NCBI GenBank assembly: GCA_963783945.1
Contig: CAWAPS010000032.1
Span: forward strand, 992,001 to 1,056,000
Direction of reading: 5' to 3'
Origin: CAWAPS01 sp963783945
GTDB lineage: Bacteria; Actinomycetota; Acidimicrobiia; Acidimicrobiales; Palsa-688
DNA length: 64,000 nt
In this document: positions 18,464 to 26,649 of the stretch, piece by piece
Numbering within the stretch: the first letter of the stretch is position 1
Layout of the letters: every line of letters starts with the position of its first letter
Program-made: the position numbers and the translations under genes
The notes under the pieces: generated by a model
Told to the model about the DNA's origin: nothing
What the model saw: only the letters and a program-made list of their open reading frames with translations
Database searches by the model: none

Positions 18464-18703
18464 ATGGCGACCCACAGCACAACACGAGGAACCGGCCATC
18501 GCAGATCTAGCACCGCCCTGCAGGGCCAAGAGGCGACCCTCGCTGCAGCCGCATGGGAGATCTCGGCCCGGCGGAGCGGCTCGCCGGTTGTCTTGTTCGC
18601 GGCGCTCGCCCCCGTTGCGGTAACGAAGCCGGACGGCTCTGCCCTTTCACCGCGCCGGCATCCTGCCTGTTTTCGTGGGGGGATTCCTGATGCGCCGGGG
18701 TGA
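18464..18703 (+). CDS. Small ORF between riboswitch and importer
   Basis: 79 codons from ATG 18464 with a GATGAGGAGAAG ribosome site. The middle (SGSPVVLFAALAPVAVT) is mildly hydrophobic. No family recognised. Its stop lies 13 nt inside the BtuC-like gene, so it could be a leader peptide or coupling ORF, or a remnant of a small cobalt-transport gene (inference). Confidence 0.4.
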   Translation: MATHSTTRGTGHRRSSTALQGQEATLAAAAWEISARRSGSPVVLFAALAPVAVTKPDGSALSPRRHPACFRGGIPDAPG

Positions 18704-19865
18704 CCAGCGGGTTCCCCCCCCGGCGGCTTCACTTCCCCGAGAGGTACCGGCATCGGCGCTCCCGTTCGACACCTCTGTGGTCGGGCCGGGTCCGGTACCC
18801 GACTACGCGGCGTGGGCGGGATCGGCTCGGCGCCGCGATCGTCTTTCGCTGTCTGTAGTGCTGGTCGGCTGCGCCGTGGTGCTCGTGGTCACGATGGTCT
18901 TGGGGGTGGCGGTGGGGTCGGTGGCGTTGAGCCCGGCGGCGGTGTGGCGGGTGATCGCCGACCACCTGTCAGGTCACCCCCAGAGCGGGTCGGTGGCCGA
19001 CGAGATCGTGTGGCAGATCCGGGTTCCTCGGGTGTTGCTGGCCGCATTGGTCGGCGCCGCGCTGACCACGGCGGGGACGGTGGTGCAGGCTTTGGTCCGT
19101 AACTCGCTGGCCGACCCGTTCCTGCTTGGGGTGTCGTCAGGAGCGAGCGTCGGCGCCACCGCGGTTCTACTGTTCGGGGCGTTCGCGTCGCTGGGGCTGT
19201 GGGCGCTGTCTGTGGGCAGCGTGATCGGGGCGATGGCGGCGATGGCCGCGGTGTTCTTGGTGTCACGCACCGGCCCGCAGCTGGCCCCCACCCAGCTGAT
19301 CCTGTGCGGGGTGGTCCTTTCCGCCCTGTTCGAGTCGGTCACCAGCTTTCTGCTGTTTAGGGGCAACCCCCAAGCCACCCAGTCGGTGTTGTTCTGGCTT
19401 CTGGGGTCGTTCGGGAACGCCAACTGGACCCAGCTGCCCATCCCCGCCGCCGCCTTGGTGGTGGCTATGGGCTACCTGCTGGCCCAGGCCCGGTCCCTCA
19501 ACGCGTTGGCTATGGGGGCCGAGCCCGCCGCCTCGTTGGGTGTCGATGTGGCTCGGTTGCGGCGAAACCTGTTCATCGTCACCTCGCTCATGGTCGGCGT
19601 GGCGGTGGCGGTCAGCGGCGTGATCGGGTTCGTCGGGTTGGTCGTGCCCCACATTGTCCGGTTGATGGTGGGCTCCGATCATCGCCGGGTGCTGCCCGTG
19701 GGCGTGCTGTTCGGGGCGTCGTTCATGGTGGTCGGCGACCTGTTGGCCCGGACCATCGTGTCGCCCCAGGAGATGCCCATCGGGGTCATCACCGCCTTCA
19801 TCGGCGCCCCCACCCTGCTGGTGCTCATCCGCCGGCGCCCATACCTTTACGGAGCCACCCAATGA
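18690..19865 (+). CDS. btuC: Cobalamin ABC transporter permease (BtuC-like)
   Basis: 391 residues, FecCD/BtuC family with about nine to ten membrane helices after an unusually long cytoplasmic N-terminal tail of about 55 residues. Motifs: RVPRVLLAALVGAALTTAG, NSLADPFLLGVSSGASVGA, GFVGLVVPHIVRLMVGSDHR (coupling region) and DLLARTIVSPQEMPIGVITA. The ATG at 18690 follows GGGGGGA; a GTG at 18675 is an alternative. The assignment to cobalamin rather than siderophore rests on the riboswitch upstream. Followed 13 nt later by the ATPase gene. Confidence 0.85.
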   Translation: MRRGDQRVPPPAASLPREVPASALPFDTSVVGPGPVPDYAAWAGSARRRDRLSLSVVLVGCAVVLVVTMVLGVAVGSVALSPAAVWRVIADHLSGHPQSGSVADEIVWQIRVPRVLLAALVGAALTTAGTVVQALVRNSLADPFLLGVSSGASVGATAVLLFGAFASLGLWALSVGSVIGAMAAMAAVFLVSRTGPQLAPTQLILCGVVLSALFESVTSFLLFRGNPQATQSVLFWLLGSFGNANWTQLPIPAAALVVAMGYLLAQARSLNALAMGAEPAASLGVDVARLRRNLFIVTSLMVGVAVAVSGVIGFVGLVVPHIVRLMVGSDHRRVLPVGVLFGASFMVVGDLLARTIVSPQEMPIGVITAFIGAPTLLVLIRRRPYLYGATQ

Positions 19866-19878
19866 GCCGGGGGAGCAC

Positions 19879-20697
19879 GTGAGCCTGGAGGTGCGGGGCC
19901 TGTCGGTGGACATCGCCGGGCGGCGCATCGTGAGCGACATAGATATCTCCGTCCCGGACCGACGCTTCGTGGGACTGCTCGGACCCAACGGCAGCGGCAA
20001 GTCCACCATCCTCAAGGCCGTGTACCGGGTCCACCGACCGGCCACCGGCCGCATCCTGCTGGATGGGACCGACCTGTTGACCATGCGAGCTAAGGACGCG
20101 GCGCGCCGGGTGGCGGTGGTCGCGCAGGAGACCACCGTGGAGTTCGACTTCACCGTCTTCGAGATGGTGATGATCGGCCGCACCCCCCACAAGAGCGCGT
20201 TCGAACGCGACCACGACACCGATCGGGCCGTCGCCGCCCAGGCCATCGCCCGGGTCGGCTGTGAACATCTGGCCGGCCGCAGCTTCAACACCCTCTCGGG
20301 TGGCGAGAAACAGCGAGTGCTGATCGCCCGGGCCCTCACCCAGGGCGCCGACCATCTCATCCTGGACGAACCCACCAACCATCTCGACATCCGCTACCAG
20401 ATCGAAGTGCTCGAACTGGTAGCCGGCCTCGGCGTCACCGTCCTCGCCGCACTACACGACCTGAGCCTGGCCGCCCTGTTCTGCGACACCGTCTACCTGC
20501 TCACCGACGGGCAAATAGCGGCCGGGGGGCACCCCCAATCGGTGATCACCGCCGAGACCATCCGCCACGCCTACGGCGCCGATGTCCTCATCATCGACCA
20601 CCCCGAAACCGGTACCCCTCATCTCGTCCCGCGCCGGCCCCGCCCCGGCGGACCCGTCTCCCTCAACCACTTCACCCGTCCAACTCACACCGAATAA
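19879..20697 (+). CDS. btuD: Cobalamin ABC transporter ATP-binding protein (BtuD-like)
   Basis: 272 residues. Walker A GPNGSGKST (about 36), signature LSGGEKQRVLIARAL (about 139), Walker B LILDEPTNHLD (about 160) and switch His in AALHDLSLAA. FecE/BtuD type. The last 25 residues are Pro/Arg-rich, beyond the usual domain. Start is GTG with GGGGGAGC upstream. Drives uptake through the BtuC-like permease. Confidence 0.9.
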   Translation: MSLEVRGLSVDIAGRRIVSDIDISVPDRRFVGLLGPNGSGKSTILKAVYRVHRPATGRILLDGTDLLTMRAKDAARRVAVVAQETTVEFDFTVFEMVMIGRTPHKSAFERDHDTDRAVAAQAIARVGCEHLAGRSFNTLSGGEKQRVLIARALTQGADHLILDEPTNHLDIRYQIEVLELVAGLGVTVLAALHDLSLAALFCDTVYLLTDGQIAAGGHPQSVITAETIRHAYGADVLIIDHPETGTPHLVPRRPRPGGPVSLNHFTRPTHTE

Positions 20698-20713
20698 CCG
20701 AAAGGAACGCCGC

Positions 20714-21805
20714 GTGCCGGCCCTCCTCCCCTCCCTAAGATGCCGCCCCGCGACGACTCGAGCCGGCGTCGTCGCGGGAGCGCTCGTCGCCGCCGCCGCC
20801 GCCCTGGGTGCCTGCGGATCCAGCAGCCACACCGCCACGCCGGCCACCTCCACCCCGGCCACGACCGCCGCAGCCGCGGCGGCGTATCCGACGACCGTCC
20901 TGAACTGCGGCACCTCGACCACCTACACCCAGGCCCCCACCCGGGCGGTGTCCAACGACATCAACACCACCGAGGACATGCTCGCCCTCAACCTGGAATC
21001 AAACATGGTCGCCTACTTCGGGGCCTCCGGCGACCTCCCCGACGGGCAGCCCTTCCCCCCCGAGTTCGCCGCCGGCTTCAAGGCTGTCCACGAGATCTCC
21101 CCCGACTATTTCACCCTGGAGGAACTCGTCGGGGCCAAGCCCGATTTCCTCTTCGCCGGCTGGAACTACGGCCTCCAGGTCGGAACCAACCTCACCCCCG
21201 CCAACCTGGAAAAGTACGGCATCAAGACCCTGGTCCTCACCGAGTCGTGCGCCCACGTGCAGGCCAGCAAGCAGACAGTCAGCATCGATAACACCTACCA
21301 GGACCTGACCAACCTGGGCCAAATCTTCGACGTCCCGCAAAGAGCCAACGCGGTCATCGACGGAATGAAAGCCCAAGTAGCAGCGGCCCAAGCCAAAGTG
21401 GCCAACCTGCCCCCCGTCACCGTGTTCGACTACGACAGCGGCACCTCCGCCCCCACTACCGGCGCCGGGCTGGCCATGCCCACCTCCCTGATCAGCCTGG
21501 GCGGGGGCACCAACATCTTCGCCGGCCTCAAACAAAGCTTTACCAACGTGTCATGGGAACAGGTCGTCAAAGACAACCCCCAGTGCATCCTCATCAACGA
21601 CTACAGCACCCCCACCGCGGCGCAGAAAGAGAATTTCCTCGAGACCAGCCCCATCACCAAGAACCTCACCGCGGTGAAAAACCACTGCTTCCTGGCCCTC
21701 CCGTACGACCAGATCACCCCCAGCCCCCGCAACGGCGAAGCCGTCGATGCCATCGCAAAATGGCTCCACCCCGCCGCCTACGGCCTCCCTGCTGACGGCT
21801 CGTAA
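20714..21805 (+). CDS. btuF: Cobalamin-binding lipoprotein (BtuF-like)
   Basis: 363 residues from GTG 20714 (GAAAGGAACG ribosome site). Signal peptide with lipobox LGACGS (Cys about 35), then a Thr/Ala-rich linker. Periplasmic-binding-protein fold of the BtuF/FepB type: DMLALNLESNMVAYFG, PDFLFAGWNYG, GIKTLVLTESCAH, SLISLGGGTNIFAGL and an end with DAIAKWLHP. It is the extracytoplasmic receptor of the importer, anchored by lipid. Third gene of the riboswitch operon. Confidence 0.88.
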   Translation: MPALLPSLRCRPATTRAGVVAGALVAAAAALGACGSSSHTATPATSTPATTAAAAAAYPTTVLNCGTSTTYTQAPTRAVSNDINTTEDMLALNLESNMVAYFGASGDLPDGQPFPPEFAAGFKAVHEISPDYFTLEELVGAKPDFLFAGWNYGLQVGTNLTPANLEKYGIKTLVLTESCAHVQASKQTVSIDNTYQDLTNLGQIFDVPQRANAVIDGMKAQVAAAQAKVANLPPVTVFDYDSGTSAPTTGAGLAMPTSLISLGGGTNIFAGLKQSFTNVSWEQVVKDNPQCILINDYSTPTAAQKENFLETSPITKNLTAVKNHCFLALPYDQITPSPRNGEAVDAIAKWLHPAAYGLPADGS

Positions 21806-22278
21806 CGGTCTGTCTGCGAAGTGACGGCCAGAACTCGAACTACGACGTGAGCTGCCCCCCGGAATCACCCTGCCCCCCGGGCTCGTCCCAGCCGCAACAT
21901 TCCATCCCAACCCAAACTGGACCGCTTTAGCGCCCCCCTGACCAAACTGGCGCGGACCGTCGACTGCACCTATCAGGATCTCATCGCCCCGAGCCAAGTG
22001 CACCTGACTCCGCCCAAGCCCAGGTCTCGAACCGCCTGCTGCGGCGGCTCTCGACGGCCACAGTGGTCCACCCAGTTGCCCGGGGCGGGCCACGGCTGAC
22101 ATTGGCGTTTGGCGATAGGTGATAGGTGATTTTGTCGGGTCGGGTCGGCATCTGGGGGCAGGAGTGGGTTCAACCGAAGCACGCCGGGCGCCTCCTGTCG
22201 TGGTGCCCGTGCACCGACTGGACACACCCGATACAGGGCAGCCGGGGTGAGCGCCAGGCGTCGAAGGCAGAAGCGTCG
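21806..22278. other. No supported gene
   Basis: 473 nt after the importer. GC-rich with short frames on both strands but no ribosome site, family motif or strong terminator. A GGTGATAGGTGAT direct repeat occurs near 22108. Confidence 0.4.
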
Positions 22279-22729
22279 ATGGTGCGCACTTGGGGCATGG
22301 ACCTGAAACGGAATAAGGCCGTTGTGGGGGAGTTCGACGATCTGGGCAACGGTGGCGGCAATCTTGCCCGCCTGGATGAGCTATGCGGTGCCGACATCGT
22401 CAATCACGCCCTGGCTCCCGGCCGACCACAGGGCCTTGAGGGAACCCGGCAGTTTTTACGCAGCGCGCACCGGGACGTGCTGCACTCGGCCCGATGGCTG
22501 GAATCGCGGGTTGTTGCCGAGGGCGACCTGGTCGTTCAGTTTGGCCGGCGGGAGCACAGCTGGCCCGGAGGTTCGTTTTCGGGGCTTCGACGCCTCTGCA
22601 GAAACCTACAGGAGAGACGTTGCCTTCACGTACCGACTCGCGGCCGGCAAGATCGCTGAACGCTGGGCGACACGAGATGACCTGGCCATGCTGCTCCAGC
22701 TCGGGGCCCTCAAGCCTCAAGCTGAGTGA
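22279..22729 (+). pseudogene. SnoaL-like ester cyclase, frameshifted
   Basis: The first frame from ATG 22279 gives LDELCGADIVNHALAPGR, GLEGTRQFLRSAHRDVLH and EGDLVVQFG. After a shift near 22555 the second frame gives RFRGFDASAETYRRDVAFTY, KIAERWATRDDLAMLLQLGA. Together they form a complete SnoaL/ester-cyclase domain of about 150 residues. One frameshift only, so it may be a sequencing error. Such proteins bind small polyketide-like or unknown ligands. Confidence 0.7.
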
Positions 22730-23133
22730 CCAGCCGAGCGCCGCATCAGCCGTTCTGACTCGCTCATGCCAACTGCTCGGTGCACGAGCGCGATACCGGT
22801 CTCCGAGGCAACGATCTGGGCGAGTCAATCCCCTCGGTCACTCTGACGGTTTGGGGACACACGAGACGCGCAAACTGAACCGCCCTGGTCTTCTTGGAGA
22901 CTCTTGAGTGGATACTCCGCGTCGACTGCCTCTGCAACGCGGCGTTCGATGATTGTCGGTGATGTCTTTTGGGGTGGACGAAGTAGCCGGTCCACCATTG
23001 GCTGGGTCATCCTGTTTCACGGGTTGGCCGAATGCAGCACACCCGACGCGCCTGAACCCGCCGCGCCGGAGCGCGAACTGCCTTGAGGTTACCAAACCTC
23101 CCATCCTGCGTTCTCAGACCCAGAACCGCTCGG
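22730..23133. other. No supported gene
   Basis: 404 nt between the SnoaL pseudogene and the AdoMet-decarboxylase-like gene. Short frames only; no motif recognised. Confidence 0.4.
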
Positions 23134-23490
23134 TTAAAAGGCTTGGTGCTCCGATCGGGACATGCAAAGGAATCCCTCCGTGAATTCGATAGCCTCGGCG
23201 GTATCAAATCCCTTACAGGTAAAGACAACTATCGAAACGAATCGTTGTGTCGTCCACGCGTACAGCGAGATGCCCGAATCGACCAAGGGGACAAAGGCGT
23301 CGTACCCTTCATTCTCGGCTCTGCCCTCCCCGCCAGGCGAGAAGATGATGGGCACCGCGTAAGTCCGAAGATTGAGCCGCTCCGTCAACCCTTCGAAGTA
23401 GCGCTCAATGACCGTCCGATCGATATCGAGGTCATAGAAGCCCTCGATGAGAAGTCGTTGACGGACGATCTCGGGTGCCAGATTCTCCAT
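23134..23490 (-). CDS. S-adenosylmethionine decarboxylase-like protein
   Basis: 118 residues. The pattern VDSGISLYAWT, FVSIVVFTC and FDTAEAIEF resembles the ESHISIHTWPE..YAAVDVFTC core of bacterial SpeD, where the Ser is the self-cleavage site that yields the pyruvoyl group. The N-terminal RQRLLIEGFYDLDIDRTVIE would be the first strand and helix. Length fits SpeD proenzymes (about 120-130). The usual E-S-H is D-S-G here, so activity is uncertain; it could be a non-enzymatic or altered-specificity homologue. No other polyamine gene is near. Confidence 0.55.
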   Translation of the reverse strand: MENLAPEIVRQRLLIEGFYDLDIDRTVIERYFEGLTERLNLRTYAVPIIFSPGGEGRAENEGYDAFVPLVDSGISLYAWTTQRFVSIVVFTCKGFDTAEAIEFTEGFLCMSRSEHQAF

Positions 23491-24052
23491 CCCTCAATCG
23501 TATTTCGTACTCCATAACATTTTGCGCGGGCTTGGAAGTCGATCCTCACCGGAACAGAATCGCTGTCGTCGGAGCTTCACTCCCGATCTGAGAACGCCAT
23601 TCCATTGTCAATCGACGAATAGCTGGCACCCGCAGCATGGCCAGCACGATTAGAGCCCGCTGGCGAATCCAGAAGGTTATAGGTTTCGGCTTCGAGCCAG
23701 GCGACCCCAGCCGGCGCATCCTGAGACCGCAGCGCGACCCTCTACCGGCCCAGAACAAGCGGCTCGGACGGGTACTCCGCGCCCGCCGGAGGGTATACCC
23801 CCGGATGCCGGTAGGGGTGCAGGAACTCAACCGGCCGCCCCGCCCGGGGTCCAGTTCCCATCCCGACCCGTGCTCTTCGATCAGGCTGGAGGGACGACTT
23901 GCCAGTCGACGGAATGCTGCGCGCAGGTCCGAGAACAGGACTCTCAACGGTCTTGGCGTGGCGTCGGCATGTGCTCGAGCCCGGCCAACTTGTGCCAAAT
24001 CTCGTTCGATCTAGAATCAAACGCCATAAGTGAGCCTGTGACCAGCACTCTT

Positions 24053-24095
24053 GCGCGCTCGGAGGCATTCGAACCCGCAACCTTCTGATCCGCAG
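24053..24095 (-). repeat. tRNA 3'-half-like fragment
   Basis: The minus strand reads CTGCGGATCAGAAGG, then GTTGCGGGTTCGAAT: anticodon arm, variable and T-loop sequence like tRNA-Arg. The T stem is interrupted by an extra G, and no matching D-arm or acceptor stem lies upstream. It looks like a decayed attachment-site remnant, not a functional tRNA. Confidence 0.4.
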
Positions 24096-24531
24096 CAAGG
24101 TGCCGCCGTCCCAGCCACTTTCCCCTCTCCCTGCCGAGTACAACAAGAAGACCTGAGGACATATGGCGAACCGTACAGGGTCGTCCCGCTGAGTCCCTCC
24201 CGTCGCAGCCAGTCTTCAGCCTCCCGTGCCAAATCGCGTTCCAAATTCGCCAGGCGCTACACAGGCTTTTCCGCTCGCTCGGGTCCAGACCGTCGGACGC
24301 AAAATCAGAAGGTCCCGGGCCCTGAAGCGTCGCCAACCCCGAGGGAGGGCCGTGGTCCGACCTGAGGGCGGGCGTGCCGTGGCGGTCGCTGACGACCGCC
24401 TACTTCGACGAAGTGTCTGCGGGATTGCATCAGGACGATAAGTAGCGCTTGCAGCAGTTCGCAGATTGGATCCTGATGCTGGCGATAACGCGCCCCAAGC
24501 CCGGCGTACTGGGGCAGGGTCAGGCGACTTT

Positions 24532-24586
24532 CGGCACGCGCATTATGGGCGACCTCGGCCGGCCCCCTGGCGTTCCGGTAACCGTC
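24532..24586 (+). repeat. Degenerate 55-bp repeat, copy A
   Basis: Shares CATTATGGGCG, a GGC-rich middle and CGGTAACCGTC with 39781-39834. A GGCGATA sequence lies about 50 nt upstream in both copies, so the repeated unit may be about 105 bp. Confidence 0.6.
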
Positions 24587-24630
24587 GATATGGCGCGGGC
24601 ACTGGTTGGGAGGAGAGGCGCGCGGACCCG

Positions 24631-25503
24631 TTGCAGATCGGACACTATGTGCTTGTGGCCGAGTTTGCGTGCTCCTTCTGCGGCAAGTCCCAGCACGAGG
24701 TCGCCCGGCTTGTCGCAGGACCAGGGGTGTTCATATGCAACGAGTGCGCTGGCTTGTGCCTAGAGGTCATGACGCAGGAGGCGCCCAGGCCGCCGGGCCC
24801 GGTGTTTCCAGATTTTGGGACCGTGCCGGAAGTGCCGGGGGAGGGTCTGGTCTCACTGCACTATGACAAAGGTGAGAACCGGCTCACCGGGACGTGGGGT
24901 GACCAGCCGGTGGAATGGACCCTATTTCCTCACCGGCGCGTGTCCGGAAGTATCGGGGCGACCACCCTGGAGGCGACCTGGACATCCGGCGACAACTATG
25001 TGCCCACGCCCGGGGGCTGGGTCCCCTATCCGGGCTACGTGTCAGACTTCCCCAACATTCCCGCTGACCTGACGGGGTCGGTCGCTGACCGCGCGGCAGA
25101 GCTGCACGGGGTGTTCAACCTCGATTCGAGTTATCTGTTTCGACGCGGCTCGATTGTCGGTCGAATCGGGGATGTCCGCCTGGAGGCGACCGTGCTGGCG
25201 GCCTCGGGGGGTTTCAGCAGTTCTTGCACTGTTACGGTCGAGGGCACCCACGGCAACGTGTCGTTCAAGATCTTTGCAACCATCGACGGTGGCCTGGAAC
25301 GGGGCCTGGTGCACGGGAGTGTTGACGAGGTGACAGTTCATCTTGACCTCGTCCGACCGATGGTCCGGGGGACTCTGCGAGACCCGGACAACGGTCAACA
25401 TGAGATCGACCTACCGGGACCCAATGTCGAGGTATCAGGCCGTTTTCACGGTCCGCCGGAACTGCTGGCGCTCACGATCGGAGCACTGCTGGAGTTCCTG
25501 TAG
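24631..25503 (+). CDS. ClpX-type zinc finger fused to a beta-rich domain
   Basis: About 290 residues; start uncertain (TTG 24631 after AGGAGAGG, or GTG 24649/24655). N terminus: FACSFCGKSQHEVARLVAGP, then GVFICNECAGLCLEVM, the CX2C...CX2C zinc domain that in ClpX binds substrates and adaptors. After a Pro-rich linker, the remaining 210 residues are beta-rich and Gly/Asp-rich (RLTGTWGDQPVEW, LEATWTSGDNY, GDVRLEATVLAASGG, VHGSVDEVTVHLDLVRP), with no AAA+ motor. The C-terminal domain is not recognised. It may target proteins to ClpP/ClpX or bind DNA or protein through zinc. Confidence 0.75.
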   Translation: MQIGHYVLVAEFACSFCGKSQHEVARLVAGPGVFICNECAGLCLEVMTQEAPRPPGPVFPDFGTVPEVPGEGLVSLHYDKGENRLTGTWGDQPVEWTLFPHRRVSGSIGATTLEATWTSGDNYVPTPGGWVPYPGYVSDFPNIPADLTGSVADRAAELHGVFNLDSSYLFRRGSIVGRIGDVRLEATVLAASGGFSSSCTVTVEGTHGNVSFKIFATIDGGLERGLVHGSVDEVTVHLDLVRPMVRGTLRDPDNGQHEIDLPGPNVEVSGRFHGPPELLALTIGALLEFL

Positions 25504-25977
25504 TGGCGCATACGCTCAAGCTGCCCCCTCGTCGGCCAGGAACCACGAGCCCGCTCGGTCGCTCGGGAATCGGCGATCCCGCGCCCCAGCGCGGACGTGC
25601 TCGACACGGGCGGTGACAGCGCAGAACGCGCGGAACGAGGCGAGCGTGCTGTCGTCACGTTCTGGCTGCTCAGTGGGGGCTTCGCGCCCGCTTTACGCAT
25701 CCGCGTCAGGCTCCGACCCATCGATCTCCTCGCCGTCCAGTCTTCGGCATCTGCGATCGAGCGTGCGTGGATGGGACATCGGTCGGCGTTAAACCAAGAC
25801 GTTTGTTGGCCAGCCATGGGCATCCTTTGGGGCTACCTGGTCATGGGTGTCGCCGTTACCCTCGTCGGGACGGGAACCCTCGCCGCAGGACTTGCGCAGT
25901 CTCCGGTTGGAGTCGCACATTTTCGGGAGCGCTCATGGGTCGTCTCGTGTGGTCGTACGTAGGTGGGGGGTTGGTGT
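25504..25977. other. Stretch with recurrent motif and a possible small membrane ORF
   Basis: Carries a motif copy at 25566-25586, 63 nt after the zinc-finger gene. A 49-codon frame from ATG 25815 encodes one hydrophobic segment (GILWGYLVMGVAVTLVGTGT); it has no clear ribosome site and may not be real. Confidence 0.4.
25566..25586 (+). repeat. Recurrent GGAATCGGCGAT element
   Basis: 21 nt identical to 34003-34023; begins GGAATCGGCGATCCC. Lies 63 nt after a plus-strand stop codon. Confidence 0.7.
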
Positions 25978-26649
25978 TCAGTCGCGAAGGAATGCCAGTA
26001 CGGCCAGGACTCGGCGGTGGTCTTGGTTGGCGGGGGGTAGGTGGAGTTTGGTGAAAATGTTGCTGACGTGGGTTTCGACGGTTTTGGGGGCCATCCAAAG
26101 TTGTGCGGCGATGGCGTGGTTCGATCGGCCTTCGGCCATGAGCGCCAGTACTTCTTTTTCGCGTTCAGTGAGCAGCTCGAGGGGGCTGTGGTGTCGTGGT
26201 CTGGCTACTAGCCGGGCCACGACGGCGGGCTCGATGACCGTTTCGCCTCGGGCGACTCTGCGGATGATGTCTATGAACTGCGGGATGTCGGCGATTTGGT
26301 CTTTGAGCACGTAGCCGAGCCCGCGGGGGTCGTCGTCGAGCAGCTCGACGACGTGCTGGGTCTCGACGTGTTGGGAAATGACCACGACGGCGGTACCGGG
26401 CCACGATCGGCGGATGTGGCGGGCGGCTTGGAGGCCTTCGGTGGTCTGGGTGGGTGGCATGCGGATGTCGGCTAGGACGACATCGGGCTTCAGGTCGGAG
26501 ACCAGGTCCAGGAGGTGTGGGCCGTCCGCGGCGGCGCCGACGACATCGAGGCCGGCGTCGTCTAGGACGCGTCGTAGCCCTTCGCGTAGCAACACCGTGT
26601 CCTCGGCGACGACGATTCGCAGCGGGACCGGTTGGGGCGGTGTGTTCAC
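25978..26649 (-). CDS. NarL/LuxR-type response regulator
   Basis: 223 residues from GTG 26649, which overlaps the kinase stop by GTGA. Receiver domain: LRIVVAEDTVLLREGLRRVL, phospho-acceptor in VVLADIRMPP (Asp about 58), VVVISQHVE and YVLKDQ with conserved Lys. C-terminal LuxR HTH: LTEREKEVLALMAEGRSNHA, then IAAQLWMAPKTVETHVSNIF. Output regulator of the adjacent histidine kinase; target genes unknown. Confidence 0.94.
   Translation of the reverse strand: MNTPPQPVPLRIVVAEDTVLLREGLRRVLDDAGLDVVGAAADGPHLLDLVSDLKPDVVLADIRMPPTQTTEGLQAARHIRRSWPGTAVVVISQHVETQHVVELLDDDPRGLGYVLKDQIADIPQFIDIIRRVARGETVIEPAVVARLVARPRHHSPLELLTEREKEVLALMAEGRSNHAIAAQLWMAPKTVETHVSNIFTKLHLPPANQDHRRVLAVLAFLRD

Larger units (their letters stand above)
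23491..24630. other. Gene-poor remnant region
   Basis: No intact gene seen. It holds a tRNA-3'-half-like sequence on the minus strand (24053-24095), a short coding-like tail ending FDEVSAGLHQDDK (about 24400-24443), and a 55-bp element repeated at 39781 (24532-24586). The mix suggests an old insertion or excision site. Confidence 0.45.

Noticed and set aside
19263..20390. Long open frame antisense to the cobalamin importer
   Set aside because: Composition (Gln/His/Arg-rich) is typical of antisense high-GC frames; the plus-strand genes have clear motifs.
24040..24130. A functional tRNA gene on the minus strand
   Set aside because: Only the 3' half resembles tRNA; the T stem has an extra base and no D-arm or acceptor pairing is present.
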